Source: Microbispora sp. ZYX-F-249 (GTDB taxonomy: Bacteria; Actinomycetota; Actinomycetes; Streptosporangiales; Streptosporangiaceae). Taken from it: DNA of 64,000 nt. The position numbers and the translations under genes were made by a program. Shown piece after piece: positions 50,807-59,621 of the stretch. Below the pieces are notes generated by a model. The model worked only from the letters and a program-made list of their open reading frames with translations. It was not told the DNA's origin and did not search any database. The number at the start of each line of letters is the position of its first letter. The stretch's first letter is position 1. The stretch covers positions 310,001 through 374,000 of the forward strand of contig NZ_JBDJAW010000003.1 of the NCBI RefSeq assembly GCF_039649665.1. Reading direction: 5' to 3'.

Positions 50807-51763
50807 ATGGAGACGGCGGAGTGGTACCGGTACTTCGCGGAGCGCGAGGTCAGGGGGCACAGCCCGGTCTACGAGGCGCTCGCGCTCGGGATCGCCGCCG
50901 ATCCCGGGCTGATCGATCTGATCGACGGCCTGCCGGAGCCGAAGCGGCAGCCGAACCTGCTGCTCGCGTCGGTGCGTCACCTCGGCGGGCCGTACGACGA
51001 GTTCGGCCGCTTCCGCGAGTGGGTCATGAGCCACTGGGCCGAGGTGCGGGAGACGGTGCTCGCCCGGCGGACGCAGACCAACGAGGCGGGCCGCTGCGCG
51101 AGCCTGCTGCCGGTGCTGGCGGCGTTGCCGCAGCCGCTGGCCCTCGTGGAGGTGGGCGCGTCGGCGGGGCTGTGCCTGTTTCCTGACCGGTACCGCTACC
51201 GGTACGACGACGGGCCCGAGATCGGGCCGGCCGACAGCCCCGTCCTGCTCACCTGCCGGACGAACGGGAGGGTGCCGGTGCCGGTGCGTCTCCCCGAGGT
51301 GGTGTGGCGGGCCGGGCTGGATCTCGACCCGGTCGACGTACGCGACGACGAGGCGGTGCGCTGGCTGGAGTGCCTGGTGTGGCCGGAGCAGGAGGACCGG
51401 CTGACCCGGCTGCGCGGGGCGGTGCGGATGGCGCGGCAGGACCCGCCGCGCCTGGTGCGCGGGGACGCCGAGGCGGCCCTGCCCGAACTCGTCGCCGCCG
51501 CGCCGGCCGGGGCGACGGTCGTCGTCCTCCACAGCGCGGTCATGCCCTACCTGGACGCCGAGGCGCGGGACCGCTTCGTGGCACTCGTACGGACCCTGCC
51601 GGTGCGGTGGATCTCCAACGAGGGCTCTCCCCGGCTGCCCGCACTGGCCGCGAAGCTGACGGCCGGGCTGCCGGACGGGCGGCTGGCGTTCCTGCCCGCG
51701 CTCGACGGGGAGCCGCTCGCGATGGCCGGGCCGCACGGCGAGTGGCTCGACTGGCTCGCCTGA
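50807..51763 (+). CDS. DUF2332 family protein
   Basis: This 318-residue protein matches the DUF2332 pattern: WYRYFAEREVRGHSPVYEAL and RQPNLLLASVRHLGG. RRTQTNEAGRCASLLPVLAA and ALVEVGASAGLCLFPDRYRY follow, with a late VVVLHSAVMPYLDAEARDRF. The EVGASAGL segment resembles a methyltransferase-like nucleotide-binding loop, but no activity is established for the family. It stands just before a SAM-methyltransferase gene on the same strand with a 34-bp gap. Confidence 0.85.
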   Translation: METAEWYRYFAEREVRGHSPVYEALALGIAADPGLIDLIDGLPEPKRQPNLLLASVRHLGGPYDEFGRFREWVMSHWAEVRETVLARRTQTNEAGRCASLLPVLAALPQPLALVEVGASAGLCLFPDRYRYRYDDGPEIGPADSPVLLTCRTNGRVPVPVRLPEVVWRAGLDLDPVDVRDDEAVRWLECLVWPEQEDRLTRLRGAVRMARQDPPRLVRGDAEAALPELVAAAPAGATVVVLHSAVMPYLDAEARDRFVALVRTLPVRWISNEGSPRLPALAAKLTAGLPDGRLAFLPALDGEPLAMAGPHGEWLDWLA

Positions 51764-51797
51764 GCAGCCTCACCCGGCGCGGCGGATACTGAGGATC

Positions 51798-52538
51798 ATG
51801 ACCCTCTACGACGAGATCGGCACGACCTACAGCGCCGCGCGCAGGCCGGACCCGCGGCTGGCGGCCCGGATCGCCGCCGCGCTCGGGGACGCCGCGACGG
51901 TCGTCAACGTGGGGGCGGGCACGGGGTCGTACGAGCCGCCGACGACCCTGCTCGCGGTGGAGCCCAGCACGGTGATGATCGCCCAGCGGCCGCCGGCGTC
52001 GGCCCCCGTGCTGCGCGCCCGGGCCGAGGCCCTCCCGCTCGCCGATGGCGTGGCCGACGCCGCCATGGCCCTCCTGACCGTGCATCACTGGGCGGACCTC
52101 GCGGCCGGGATCGCCGAGTTGCGCCGGGTCGCGCGGCGCCGCGTGGTGATCCTCACCTGGGACCGGGAGCTCACCCGTGACTTCTGGTTCCTCAGGGAGT
52201 ACCTGCCCGAGGGCGCGGCGCTGGACGACGCCCGCGCCGCCTCGATCGCCGATCTCGCCCGGCTGCTCGGCGGCGCGCGGGTCGAGCCCGTGCCCATTCC
52301 GCACGACTGCACCGACGGGTTCGGCGCCGCCTACTGGCGCAGGCCCGAGGGCTACCTCGATCCCGTGGTCAGGTCCGGCATGTCGGTGCTGGCCCAGCTC
52401 GACCAGGCGGTCGTACGGCCGGCCCTGGACCGGCTCGCCGCCGACCTGGAGTCGGGCCGCTGGCACGAGCGCCACCGCGACCTGCTCGGCCTGGAGGAGT
52501 ACGACGTCGGATACCGGCTGCTCGTCGCCGACCTGTGA
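51798..52538 (+). CDS. Class I SAM-dependent methyltransferase
   Basis: This 246-residue protein has motif I as VVNVGAGTGSYEPPTTLLAV. The acidic residue follows in AVEPS, with motif II-like ADGVADAAMALLTVHHWADL and motif III RVARRRVVILTWDRELTRDF. The C-terminal half has the pattern FGAAYWRRPEGYLDPVVRSG seen in small-molecule methyltransferases of the Methyltransf_11 type. The N-terminus YDEIGTTYSAARRPDPRLAA is also typical. Substrate is unknown. Confidence 0.9.
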   Translation: MTLYDEIGTTYSAARRPDPRLAARIAAALGDAATVVNVGAGTGSYEPPTTLLAVEPSTVMIAQRPPASAPVLRARAEALPLADGVADAAMALLTVHHWADLAAGIAELRRVARRRVVILTWDRELTRDFWFLREYLPEGAALDDARAASIADLARLLGGARVEPVPIPHDCTDGFGAAYWRRPEGYLDPVVRSGMSVLAQLDQAVVRPALDRLAADLESGRWHERHRDLLGLEEYDVGYRLLVADL

Positions 52539-52578
52539 GGGGGCGTGGGATCCGCGCACCGGCGGGTAAGGACACCGT

Positions 52579-52944
52579 GTGGACACGGAGCGGCTGCGCC
52601 AGGTCGTGGACGAGATCTTCCACGACCGTCCCCACGTCACGCGACGCGACCTCTACTCGGCCGCCGCCGCGGACATCCACGTGCCGGCCGAGACGCTCGC
52701 CCTTCTGCACGAGATCCCCGAAGGCTCCTACAGCCGCGGGGAGATGCTGGAGGCCATCGAAGGAGCCGTACGGGACCGGGACGAGGCGGAGCGGAGGGCG
52801 CGGCCACCGGAGCGGGTCGCCGCACTCGAGGACACGGCCGAGGCCGAGCACGCCATCGCCGAGGACACCACGCTGGGTGCGCTGACCCAGGAGAACGCCG
52901 GTCCTCCGCCGGACGCGCCACGGTTCCGGGAGCCGGGCGAGTGA
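52579..52944 (+). CDS. Small acidic protein (DUF2795-like)
   Basis: GTG 52579 gives 121 residues, with the first 60 resembling a DUF2795-type small helical domain (ARRDLYSAAAADIHVPAETL in part; ALLHEIPEGSYSRGEMLEAI). The C-terminal half is a charged, probably disordered tail. No catalytic motif is seen. The LPeGeYsreEmleAi pattern supports the assignment only moderately. Confidence 0.65.
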   Translation: MDTERLRQVVDEIFHDRPHVTRRDLYSAAAADIHVPAETLALLHEIPEGSYSRGEMLEAIEGAVRDRDEAERRARPPERVAALEDTAEAEHAIAEDTTLGALTQENAGPPPDAPRFREPGE

Positions 52945-52976
52945 GGACGCGTGAGCAGACACACGGGAGGCGCGTC

Positions 52977-53252
52977 GTGCTGACAGTCACCGACCACGCC
53001 GTTCGGGCGATCCGCGATCTGATGGTGGGGGAGTATCTCCCCGAGGAGGCGGGCCTGCGCATCGCGGCCAAGCCGGGCGAGCCCGCCTCGCTGGAGCTGT
53101 CGCTGGTCAGCGCGCCCTTCTCGGGCGACGAGGTGATCGAGAGAGCGGACGTGCGCGTCTTCCTCGAACCGGAGGTCGCGCAGGCCGTCGGCGGCAAGAC
53201 CCTGGACGCCGAGACCGGCCCCGGCGGCCGTCCCACCTTCCGCCTCACCTAG
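52977..53252 (+). CDS. HesB/IscA-fold protein lacking cysteines
   Basis: GTG 52977 follows GGAGG by 6 nt, giving 91 residues. The pattern LTVTDHAVRAIRDLMVGEYL, GLRIAAKPGEPASLELSLVS, VRVFLEPEVAQAVGGKTLDA follows A-type Fe-S carrier proteins (IscA/ErpA). However, all three iron-ligand cysteines are missing; the protein contains none. It cannot carry an Fe-S cluster in the known way and may have kept only the fold. Confidence 0.75.
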   Translation: MLTVTDHAVRAIRDLMVGEYLPEEAGLRIAAKPGEPASLELSLVSAPFSGDEVIERADVRVFLEPEVAQAVGGKTLDAETGPGGRPTFRLT

Positions 53253-53256
53253 CCGT

Positions 53257-53559
53257 TCACTGGTCGCCCTCGTCCTCCTCGTCGTCGGGCGGCAGGCCGG
53301 TGCCGGCCACCGTGTCGGCGAGCTGGTCGTCGTCCAGCCGTCCGGTCGGCGGCTGTCCGAGCGTCCCTCCGCCGGAGGCGCCGCCGCCCGAGATTCCCTT
53401 GCCGCCGACGATGCCCGCGGCGTCGAGGTCCGCCTGCTCCACCGATCCCTGGCGAGTGGCGCGGATGCCGGGCGTCCGGTTCTTGAACCGCGGGTCGTCC
53501 TGCGCGTTCGTCGCCAGCTCCTCGGCGAGCTGCTTCGGGTTCATCTTCTTCTCGTCCAT
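53257..53559 (-). CDS. Small hydrophilic protein
   Basis: ATG 53559 (MDEKKMNPKQLAEELATNAQ) gives 100 residues; the frame is open to 53592. The protein is polar, with a Gly-rich middle (GGKGISGGGASGGGTLGQPP) and an acidic end (DDEEDEGDQ), probably largely disordered. It is convergent with the IscA-like gene. Family not recognised. Confidence 0.55.
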   Translation of the reverse strand: MDEKKMNPKQLAEELATNAQDDPRFKNRTPGIRATRQGSVEQADLDAAGIVGGKGISGGGASGGGTLGQPPTGRLDDDQLADTVAGTGLPPDDEEDEGDQ

Positions 53560-53600
53560 ACGGGCCGCCGTACCCGGCGGCCCGCGTGCCATTCACATCC

Positions 53601-56600
53601 TCACAGCTCGGACGGAACCCGCTGCGGGGGGACGTGCCGCCGCTCCCGCCGGCTGCGCAGCGTCTCCAGGCCGACCAGGTCGTCCGGCTCGGCGTCCGGG
53701 GTCTCCTGGTCGAACCTCGCCAGGGCCGGGTGCCGCAGGGCCAGCGTGATCGTGATCGCGATGGCCAGGCCGCACACGATGTACAGCAGGCCGATGCCGC
53801 GGCCCTCGCCGACTCCGATCACCCTGCCGACCGTGCCGGCCAGCGGGCCGTCCGGCCGCATCAGCGGTTCGAAGACCAGCCCCACCAGCCAGGCCTGTAC
53901 GGCCAGGCCGACCGGCTGGGTCGACAGCGCGAGCATCCGGTTGATCGCGATGACCCGGGCGTGGTAGCGCTGGGGCACCTTCGAGTGGATGATCGTCAGC
54001 CAGATGCCGTCGCTGATCGTCATCATCAGCGACATGCCGAAGGCGCCGACCGTGATCAGGATGAGCGACGGGCGCAGACCGGCGATCGCGCAGAAGATCC
54101 CGAGCACGCCGGCGGCCGCCAGCATGCCGAACATCCGGCGGTCGCGCGGGCCGCCCCACAGGGTGATGACCAGGCCGCCGCAGACCGCCCCGATCCCGGC
54201 GAGCAGCGCCACCCGCCCGGTGTCGGCCAGCTCGCCGACCGACAGCACCAGCGGCGGGATCATGATGAACCCGGTGAACAGGAAGAAGTTCACGATGAAC
54301 ATCGTGAAGGCCATGGCCCGCAGGCCCCGCCGCCGCAGCAGGTAGCGGAAGCCGTTGCGGATCTCGGCAGAGACCGTCTCGCGGCGCCGCCAGGCCATCG
54401 TGGCCGGGAACCGGACCAGCAGGGTCACACCGAACGCGATCGCGTAGCAGACCACGTTGGCGGTCAGGATGCCCTCGATGCCGATCAGCGCCAGCACGGC
54501 GACCGAGAACAGCGGCACCATCAGCTGGGCCACGGCGTTGCCGAGCTGGACGACGCCGCCGACGTGGTGCAGGTAGGCCTTGGGCGCGAGTTGCGGTCCG
54601 GCCGACTGCCAGGCCACCCGTTGCAGGGTCACCGATATCGACAGCAGCACCAGCAGGCCGTACAGCAGGGGCATGTTCAGCACGTCGCCGGCCATCAGCG
54701 CGAGCAGCGCGGCCTGCACGGCCAGGGACATGCCGTCGGCGGCCAGCATCGCGCGTTTGCGGTCGTACCGGTCGACGAGCGCGCCGATCAGCGGCGCGAG
54801 CACGAGCCCGGGCACCAGGGCGATGATGGCGAACAGGCCGAACTGCACCAGCGAACCGCTCTTCAGGTACGCCCAGATCGGCACGGCGAACTCGGTCATC
54901 ACGGCGCCGATCATCGAGACGATCTGACCCGTCGCCACCGTGAAGAAGCGCCCGAGGCTGGGCTGCGGCCCGTCCACGTCGGCCTTCCGGTCGGTGGACA
55001 CGCGCTCCCGCCACCAGGTGGCCGTGTCGCCGGGCGCCGGGACGTGCCATTCCTCGGGACGGTTCACGCTGGTGTGCGCGGTGGTGACGATCGCGGCCAG
55101 CTCCTCGGTGCGGTACCGGAGGAAGTAGTGGCCGGCCTCGGCCATGACGACCAGCGCGGTGGTCTCGGAGACGCAGTGCCAGTCGCGGTAGCGCTCCTGG
55201 TAGAAGTCGGTCAGCGCGTCGCGGTCGCCGACGATCGAGATGACCGGGGCGCGCAGCTGCGGGCTCTGCTGCTCCACGAGCTCGCTGAAGTAGTCCTCGC
55301 CGGCGCGCGCGTCCACCCGCATCGTGCGGATGATGTGGTCGACCTGCTCGGGATCGAGATCCTGGAGGTCGGCGCCCATCGCCCGCAGCCAGTTGGCGTG
55401 CGCGTTGGCGTTGTCCAGCGCCTTGCTGCGGAAGATCCGGCCGAGCAGGCCGTTGAGGCCCTTGCTGGGGGTGGCGAACGGGAAGCTGCCGCCCGTGTAG
55501 ACGGCCTCGACGCGCCGCCCGGCCGCCTCCAGCCGCCGCGCGATCTCGGCGGTCAGCGCGCTGCCGACGCAGTGGCCGTACAACGCGACCGGGCCGCGCA
55601 CGCGCTCCATGACCTCGTCGCAGACCCGCTGGGCGGCCTCGTGGAACGGGATCGTGCTCTCCTCGACGCCCAGCTCGTGGCCGGGCAGGGCGACCGCGAA
55701 CAGCGAGTGGCCGTCCGGCAGCGCGTCGGCCAGCGGCTGGTAGACCATGGCGCTGGCCCCGCCGTACGGGATGCAGACGAGCGACAGCGTCGGCGCCTTG
55801 ACCGGCCGGGTGAGCTCGACGAGCAGGCCGCGCGGGCCCTCCTCGGCGACGCCCTCCGGCGCCCCGTTGGCGGCGTCGACCAGCGCGGCCAGCTCCCGCA
55901 CCGTGCGGTTGGCGATCGCGTCGAGGACGGTCACCTGGTAGCCGCCGGCGGGCAGCACCTGCCTGAGCTTGGCGACCATGCGGATGAGCAGCAGCGAGTG
56001 GCCGCCGAGCGCGTTGAAGTCGCTGTCGACGGAGATCGCGTCGATGCCGAGGACCTCACGCCAGACCCCGGCCACCGCGATCTCGGTCTCGGTCTCCGGC
56101 TCGGCCAGGTCCTCGCCCACCCGGACGACCGGGTCGGGCAGCGCCTTGCGGTCCACCTTGCCGTTGGCGTTGAGCGGAATGGTCTCCAGCGGCACGAACA
56201 CCGACGGGACCATGTAATCCGGCAGCCGCGCCGCGCAGTGCTCCGCCAGATCCGCGGGCTCCCGCGACTCGGGCACGTAGTAGGCGACCAGCCTCTTGTC
56301 CTCGGGCGTGAACGCGTGCACGGCGACGACCGCGTCCCGGACGCCGGGGTGGTCGAGGACGGCCGCCCTGACCTCGTCCAGCTCGATGCGGTAGCCGCGG
56401 ATCTTCACCTGGTCGTCGAAGCGGCCGAGGAAGGCCACGTCGCCGTCCCGGGTCCAGGCCACCCGGTCGCCGGTGCGGTACATCCGCCCGCCGGGCTCGA
56501 AGGGGTCGGGGAGGAACCGCTCCTCGGTGAGGTCCGGCCGGTTCATGTAACCGCGGGTCACGCCCACGCCGCCGACGTACAGCTCGCCCGGCACGCCGAC

Positions 56601-59114
56601 CGGCTGCAGCTTCCGATTGGCGTCCAGCACGTACATGCGCATGTTGGGCAGCGGGCGGCCGATCGGCACGACCTCCACGAGCTGGGCGTCCCGCACGGGA
56701 TAGACGCAGGTGCCGACCGACGCCTCGGTGGGGCCGTACTCGTTGACCAGCCGGCCGGGGCCGAGCATCTCCAGCCACCGGTTGGCCATGGAACCGGGCA
56801 GCGCCTCGCCCGCCACGACGATCTTCCCGGCGAGTGCGGCGGCCTGCCGGGCGTCGATCTGGTGACCGAGCACCTCCAGGTGGCCGGGGGTGCACTTGAT
56901 GAAGCTGTACGGCCCGCCCGCCGCCAGCAGCGTGCCCAGCTCGCCCATGTCGAAGTCCTGCGGCAGCACGGTGACCCGCTGGCCGGTGACGAGCGGCGCC
57001 CACAGGTTGGGCACCACGAGGTCGAACGCCACCGAGCCGAACAGCGGGGCGCCGCCGTCGCCCTGCGACGCCAGGTCCTCCACGGCCCACCACACGTGGT
57101 TCACCAGCCCGCGGTGGGTGACCTGCACGCCCTTCGGCTTGCCCGTGGACCCCGACGTGAAGATCACATAGGCCAGCCGGTCGACGTCGTACGGCACGCC
57201 CACCGGCTCGCGGGGCCGGTCGTCGAGCACCCCGCTCGCCACGTCCACGATCTCGGCGTCCGCGAGAACGCCGTCGAACAGGTGCGCGTGGCCCGCTGAG
57301 GTCAGGACCAGCGGGGTCGCGGCGATCGACAGCATGTCGCGCACGCGCTGCGCGGGAAACTTGGGATCCATCGGCAGGTAGGCCGCGCCGGCCTTCCACA
57401 CGCCCAGCAGGCAGGCGATCAGCTCCGGGCTCCGGTCGAGCAGCACGCCCACCGTGTCCTCCGGGCCGACCCCTCGCTCGCGCAGCAAGTGGGCGACCTG
57501 GTTGGCGCGGGCGTGCAGCTCGGCGTAGGTGGTCGCGCGGCCCTCGAAGGCGACCGCCACCGCGTCCGAATCCGCGTGGCGCTCCAGCAGCTCGGGCAGG
57601 GCCACGTCCGGGTACGGCCGCGCCGAGTCGTTCCACGTCCCGAGGACGAGGTCGCGCTCGGCGTCGGTGACCAGGTCGAGCCCGGCCGGCGGGGTGTCCG
57701 GCGCGGCGGCGATCCGCTCGGCCAGCGCCCGGTAGTGCCCGGCCATCCGGGTGATGGAGTCCGCGTCGAAGCGGTCCTTCTGGTAGGTCAGGTAGAGCTC
57801 GGGGTCGCCCGTGCCGTTCAGGTGCACCAGCAGCGCGAGGTCGTAGGTGAAGTCGTCGACCTCGTGCTCCCAGACCGACGCCTCCAGCCCGGGCCAGCGG
57901 CCCCGCTGGTCACGGAAGACGCGCAGCGAGAAGCCGACGGTCGACAGCGAGAAGTTGCGGGCGTCCCGGTCGCTCAGCGCCCCGGCCAGCTCGGAGAACG
58001 GCAGGTGGTTGGCGAGCGCCTCGCCGAGCCTGCGCCGCACCCCGGCGGCGGCCTCGCGGAACGACGGGTCGCCCGACAGGTCGGCGCGCAGCGGCAGGGC
58101 GTTGACGAAGCAGCCCAGCACGGGCTCCAGCTCCACCCGGCGCCGGCCGCCGTCCACCGTGGCGATCGTGAGGTCGCCCTGTCCGGTGTAGCGCGCCAGC
58201 AGCATCGAGAAGACCGTGAGCAGGGCCACGAACGGGGTGGTCCCGGGGCCGCCGGCCTCCCGCAGCGCCCGCAGGACCTCCTCCGGCAGCGTGAAAAGGT
58301 GGCAGTCGCTGCGGTTGCCCTCGGCGGCGGTCCGGCCGTCCCGCGCGATGGGAAGCTCCAGCGCGCTCGCGCCGTCCAGCCGGTCGCGCCAGTACGCCAG
58401 GCGCCGCTCGCGCTGCTCGCCGCTCAGCTCACGCCGCGACCAGGCCGCGTAGTCCGCGTACTGCAGCGGGGGCGGGGCCACCCCGGGGGGACGGCCCTCG
58501 TGGGCGGCCGCGTACACGCCGGTCAGCTCGTCGACGATGATGCCGACCGACCACCCGTCGCACGCGATGTGGTGGCAGACGAACATCAGCACGTGGTCCT
58601 CGTCGGCCAGCCGGACCAGCGTCGTGCGGTGGACCGGCCCGGTCTCCAGGTCGAAGCGCTCGACGGCGGCCCGGCTCGTGATCTCCCGGGCCCGGCCCTC
58701 CCGCTCGGCCTCCGGCAGGTCCCGCAGGTCGACGACGTCGAGCGGGGCCGACCCGGGGTCGAGGACGATCTGCCGGGGCTCGTGCCCGTCGCCCTCGTAG
58801 ACCGTACGCAGGATCTCGTGGCGTTCGACCAGGCTGTCCAGGGCGACGGTCAGGGCCCGGAGGTCGAGCGGGCCGGTCAGCCGCAGGCCGATGGTGGCGT
58901 TCGGCGCCGGGGCGCCCTCCGCGAAGCGGGCGCCGAGCCACATCTGGGTCTGCTCGTAGGAGCAGGGGGCGGGTCCCTCCCCACGGGGGGCGATCACGCT
59001 CGCGGCGGCGGCCCTGGCGGCTCTGGCGGCGAGCAGCCGGCGCAGCGCCTCCTGCCTGCGTGGGGAAAGCGACGCTATTAGATGCTCGTTGTCAGTCGTC
59101 GGCGATATCGTCAC
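53601..59114 (-). CDS. NRPS C-A-PCP-TE fused to MFS exporter
   Basis: GTG 59114 follows GAGGAG and gives 1837 residues; the frame to 59309 runs through the promoter. Order: pre-C helix (LIASLSPRRQEALRRLLA); condensation domain with HHIACDG (about residue 180); adenylation domain with FTSGSTGKPKG (about 650), NEYGPTEASVG, YRTGDRVAW and NANGKVDRKAL; carrier LGGHSLLLI (Ser about 1037); thioesterase with GHCVG (about 1180), VGDRDAL and EAGHYFL; then a 12-helix MFS permease from about 1386. The TE nucleophile is Cys, not Ser. A hand-read specificity code of D-L-P-K-V-A-E-V-G-K is closest to Asn/Asp-type codes. The fusion would release and export a product in one chain. Confidence 0.93.
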   Translation of the reverse strand: MTISPTTDNEHLIASLSPRRQEALRRLLAARAARAAAASVIAPRGEGPAPCSYEQTQMWLGARFAEGAPAPNATIGLRLTGPLDLRALTVALDSLVERHEILRTVYEGDGHEPRQIVLDPGSAPLDVVDLRDLPEAEREGRAREITSRAAVERFDLETGPVHRTTLVRLADEDHVLMFVCHHIACDGWSVGIIVDELTGVYAAAHEGRPPGVAPPPLQYADYAAWSRRELSGEQRERRLAYWRDRLDGASALELPIARDGRTAAEGNRSDCHLFTLPEEVLRALREAGGPGTTPFVALLTVFSMLLARYTGQGDLTIATVDGGRRRVELEPVLGCFVNALPLRADLSGDPSFREAAAGVRRRLGEALANHLPFSELAGALSDRDARNFSLSTVGFSLRVFRDQRGRWPGLEASVWEHEVDDFTYDLALLVHLNGTGDPELYLTYQKDRFDADSITRMAGHYRALAERIAAAPDTPPAGLDLVTDAERDLVLGTWNDSARPYPDVALPELLERHADSDAVAVAFEGRATTYAELHARANQVAHLLRERGVGPEDTVGVLLDRSPELIACLLGVWKAGAAYLPMDPKFPAQRVRDMLSIAATPLVLTSAGHAHLFDGVLADAEIVDVASGVLDDRPREPVGVPYDVDRLAYVIFTSGSTGKPKGVQVTHRGLVNHVWWAVEDLASQGDGGAPLFGSVAFDLVVPNLWAPLVTGQRVTVLPQDFDMGELGTLLAAGGPYSFIKCTPGHLEVLGHQIDARQAAALAGKIVVAGEALPGSMANRWLEMLGPGRLVNEYGPTEASVGTCVYPVRDAQLVEVVPIGRPLPNMRMYVLDANRKLQPVGVPGELYVGGVGVTRGYMNRPDLTEERFLPDPFEPGGRMYRTGDRVAWTRDGDVAFLGRFDDQVKIRGYRIELDEVRAAVLDHPGVRDAVVAVHAFTPEDKRLVAYYVPESREPADLAEHCAARLPDYMVPSVFVPLETIPLNANGKVDRKALPDPVVRVGEDLAEPETETEIAVAGVWREVLGIDAISVDSDFNALGGHSLLLIRMVAKLRQVLPAGGYQVTVLDAIANRTVRELAALVDAANGAPEGVAEEGPRGLLVELTRPVKAPTLSLVCIPYGGASAMVYQPLADALPDGHSLFAVALPGHELGVEESTIPFHEAAQRVCDEVMERVRGPVALYGHCVGSALTAEIARRLEAAGRRVEAVYTGGSFPFATPSKGLNGLLGRIFRSKALDNANAHANWLRAMGADLQDLDPEQVDHIIRTMRVDARAGEDYFSELVEQQSPQLRAPVISIVGDRDALTDFYQERYRDWHCVSETTALVVMAEAGHYFLRYRTEELAAIVTTAHTSVNRPEEWHVPAPGDTATWWRERVSTDRKADVDGPQPSLGRFFTVATGQIVSMIGAVMTEFAVPIWAYLKSGSLVQFGLFAIIALVPGLVLAPLIGALVDRYDRKRAMLAADGMSLAVQAALLALMAGDVLNMPLLYGLLVLLSISVTLQRVAWQSAGPQLAPKAYLHHVGGVVQLGNAVAQLMVPLFSVAVLALIGIEGILTANVVCYAIAFGVTLLVRFPATMAWRRRETVSAEIRNGFRYLLRRRGLRAMAFTMFIVNFFLFTGFIMIPPLVLSVGELADTGRVALLAGIGAVCGGLVITLWGGPRDRRMFGMLAAAGVLGIFCAIAGLRPSLILITVGAFGMSLMMTISDGIWLTIIHSKVPQRYHARVIAINRMLALSTQPVGLAVQAWLVGLVFEPLMRPDGPLAGTVGRVIGVGEGRGIGLLYIVCGLAIAITITLALRHPALARFDQETPDAEPDDLVGLETLRSRRERRHVPPQRVPSEL

Positions 59115-59621
59115 CGAGCGTTCTCCTCTCTGCGCAGAAATGCGCAGGACCAGCTGACCGCGCAGAAAAGTGGTTGAACCAGAAAACGCTTTGATCGTCG
59201 ATTCCGCAGGACCTCGCCGCGTATCTCGCCGCGTTCGGACCGAGATGCGTGGGAGCGCTCCCACGAAAGGGATTATTTCACGATACGGGATGTGAGTCTG
59301 GTCACGCAAGCCTCACTTCGACCTGCGATCAGGCGCGAAGAGTAAGGGGAAATCGACCTTCCGTCATCGATTGCGGGCGACGGATCACGAGTGCTCGCCG
59401 ACGTTGCCGGCGGACACACGGTCATGTCGAACAATTTGACTGCCGCCGTCGAGTGGACCGGATTAAACATGTTTCTTGCGCGTAAGCCGACCCTGGTTCT
59501 ATGTTGGCCGCCGGAATCTATTGCCGCAGGGGCGCCGCCTATTCGAGGGCCCGCCTGCCTCCTTAATTCGACTTTTTCCCCGTGCTCGGCCGCGGCCGGA
59601 TCCCGTGCAGAAGGAGGACGC
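59115..59621. promoter_or_regulatory. Divergent promoter region of the metabolite cluster
   Basis: This gap of 507 bp holds no convincing gene. For the NRPS, minus-strand TTGCGT (59304-59309) and TATCGT (59280-59285) are 18 bp apart, with transcription expected near 59273. For the dioxygenase operon, TTGCGC (59476-59481) and TATGTT (59500-59505) are 18 bp apart; TTGACT at 59436 is another possible -35. The palindrome AAACATGTTT lies at 59465-59474. The CebR-type operator (59248-59265) sits just downstream of the NRPS start of transcription. Confidence 0.5.
59248..59265. promoter_or_regulatory. CebR-type operator (perfect 18-bp palindrome)
   Basis: CGTGGGAGCGCTCCCACG is a perfect palindrome whose 14-bp core TGGGAGCGCTCCCA equals the published Streptomyces CebR operator. 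CebR is a LacI-family repressor released by cellobiose or cellotriose, and in Streptomyces scabies it controls thaxtomin synthesis. Here it lies about +8 to +25 of the predicted NRPS transcript, where a bound repressor would act as a roadblock. Confidence 0.8.

Noticed and set aside
53586..57299. 1237-residue plus-strand frame antisense to the NRPS
   Set aside because: Composition is His/Gln/Arg/Gly shadow of the NRPS codons; no motif and no ribosome site.
59115..59309. N-terminal extension of the NRPS to ATG 59309
   Set aside because: It would translate the promoter and the CebR operator; GTG 59114 has a ribosome site and begins the normal pre-condensation helix.
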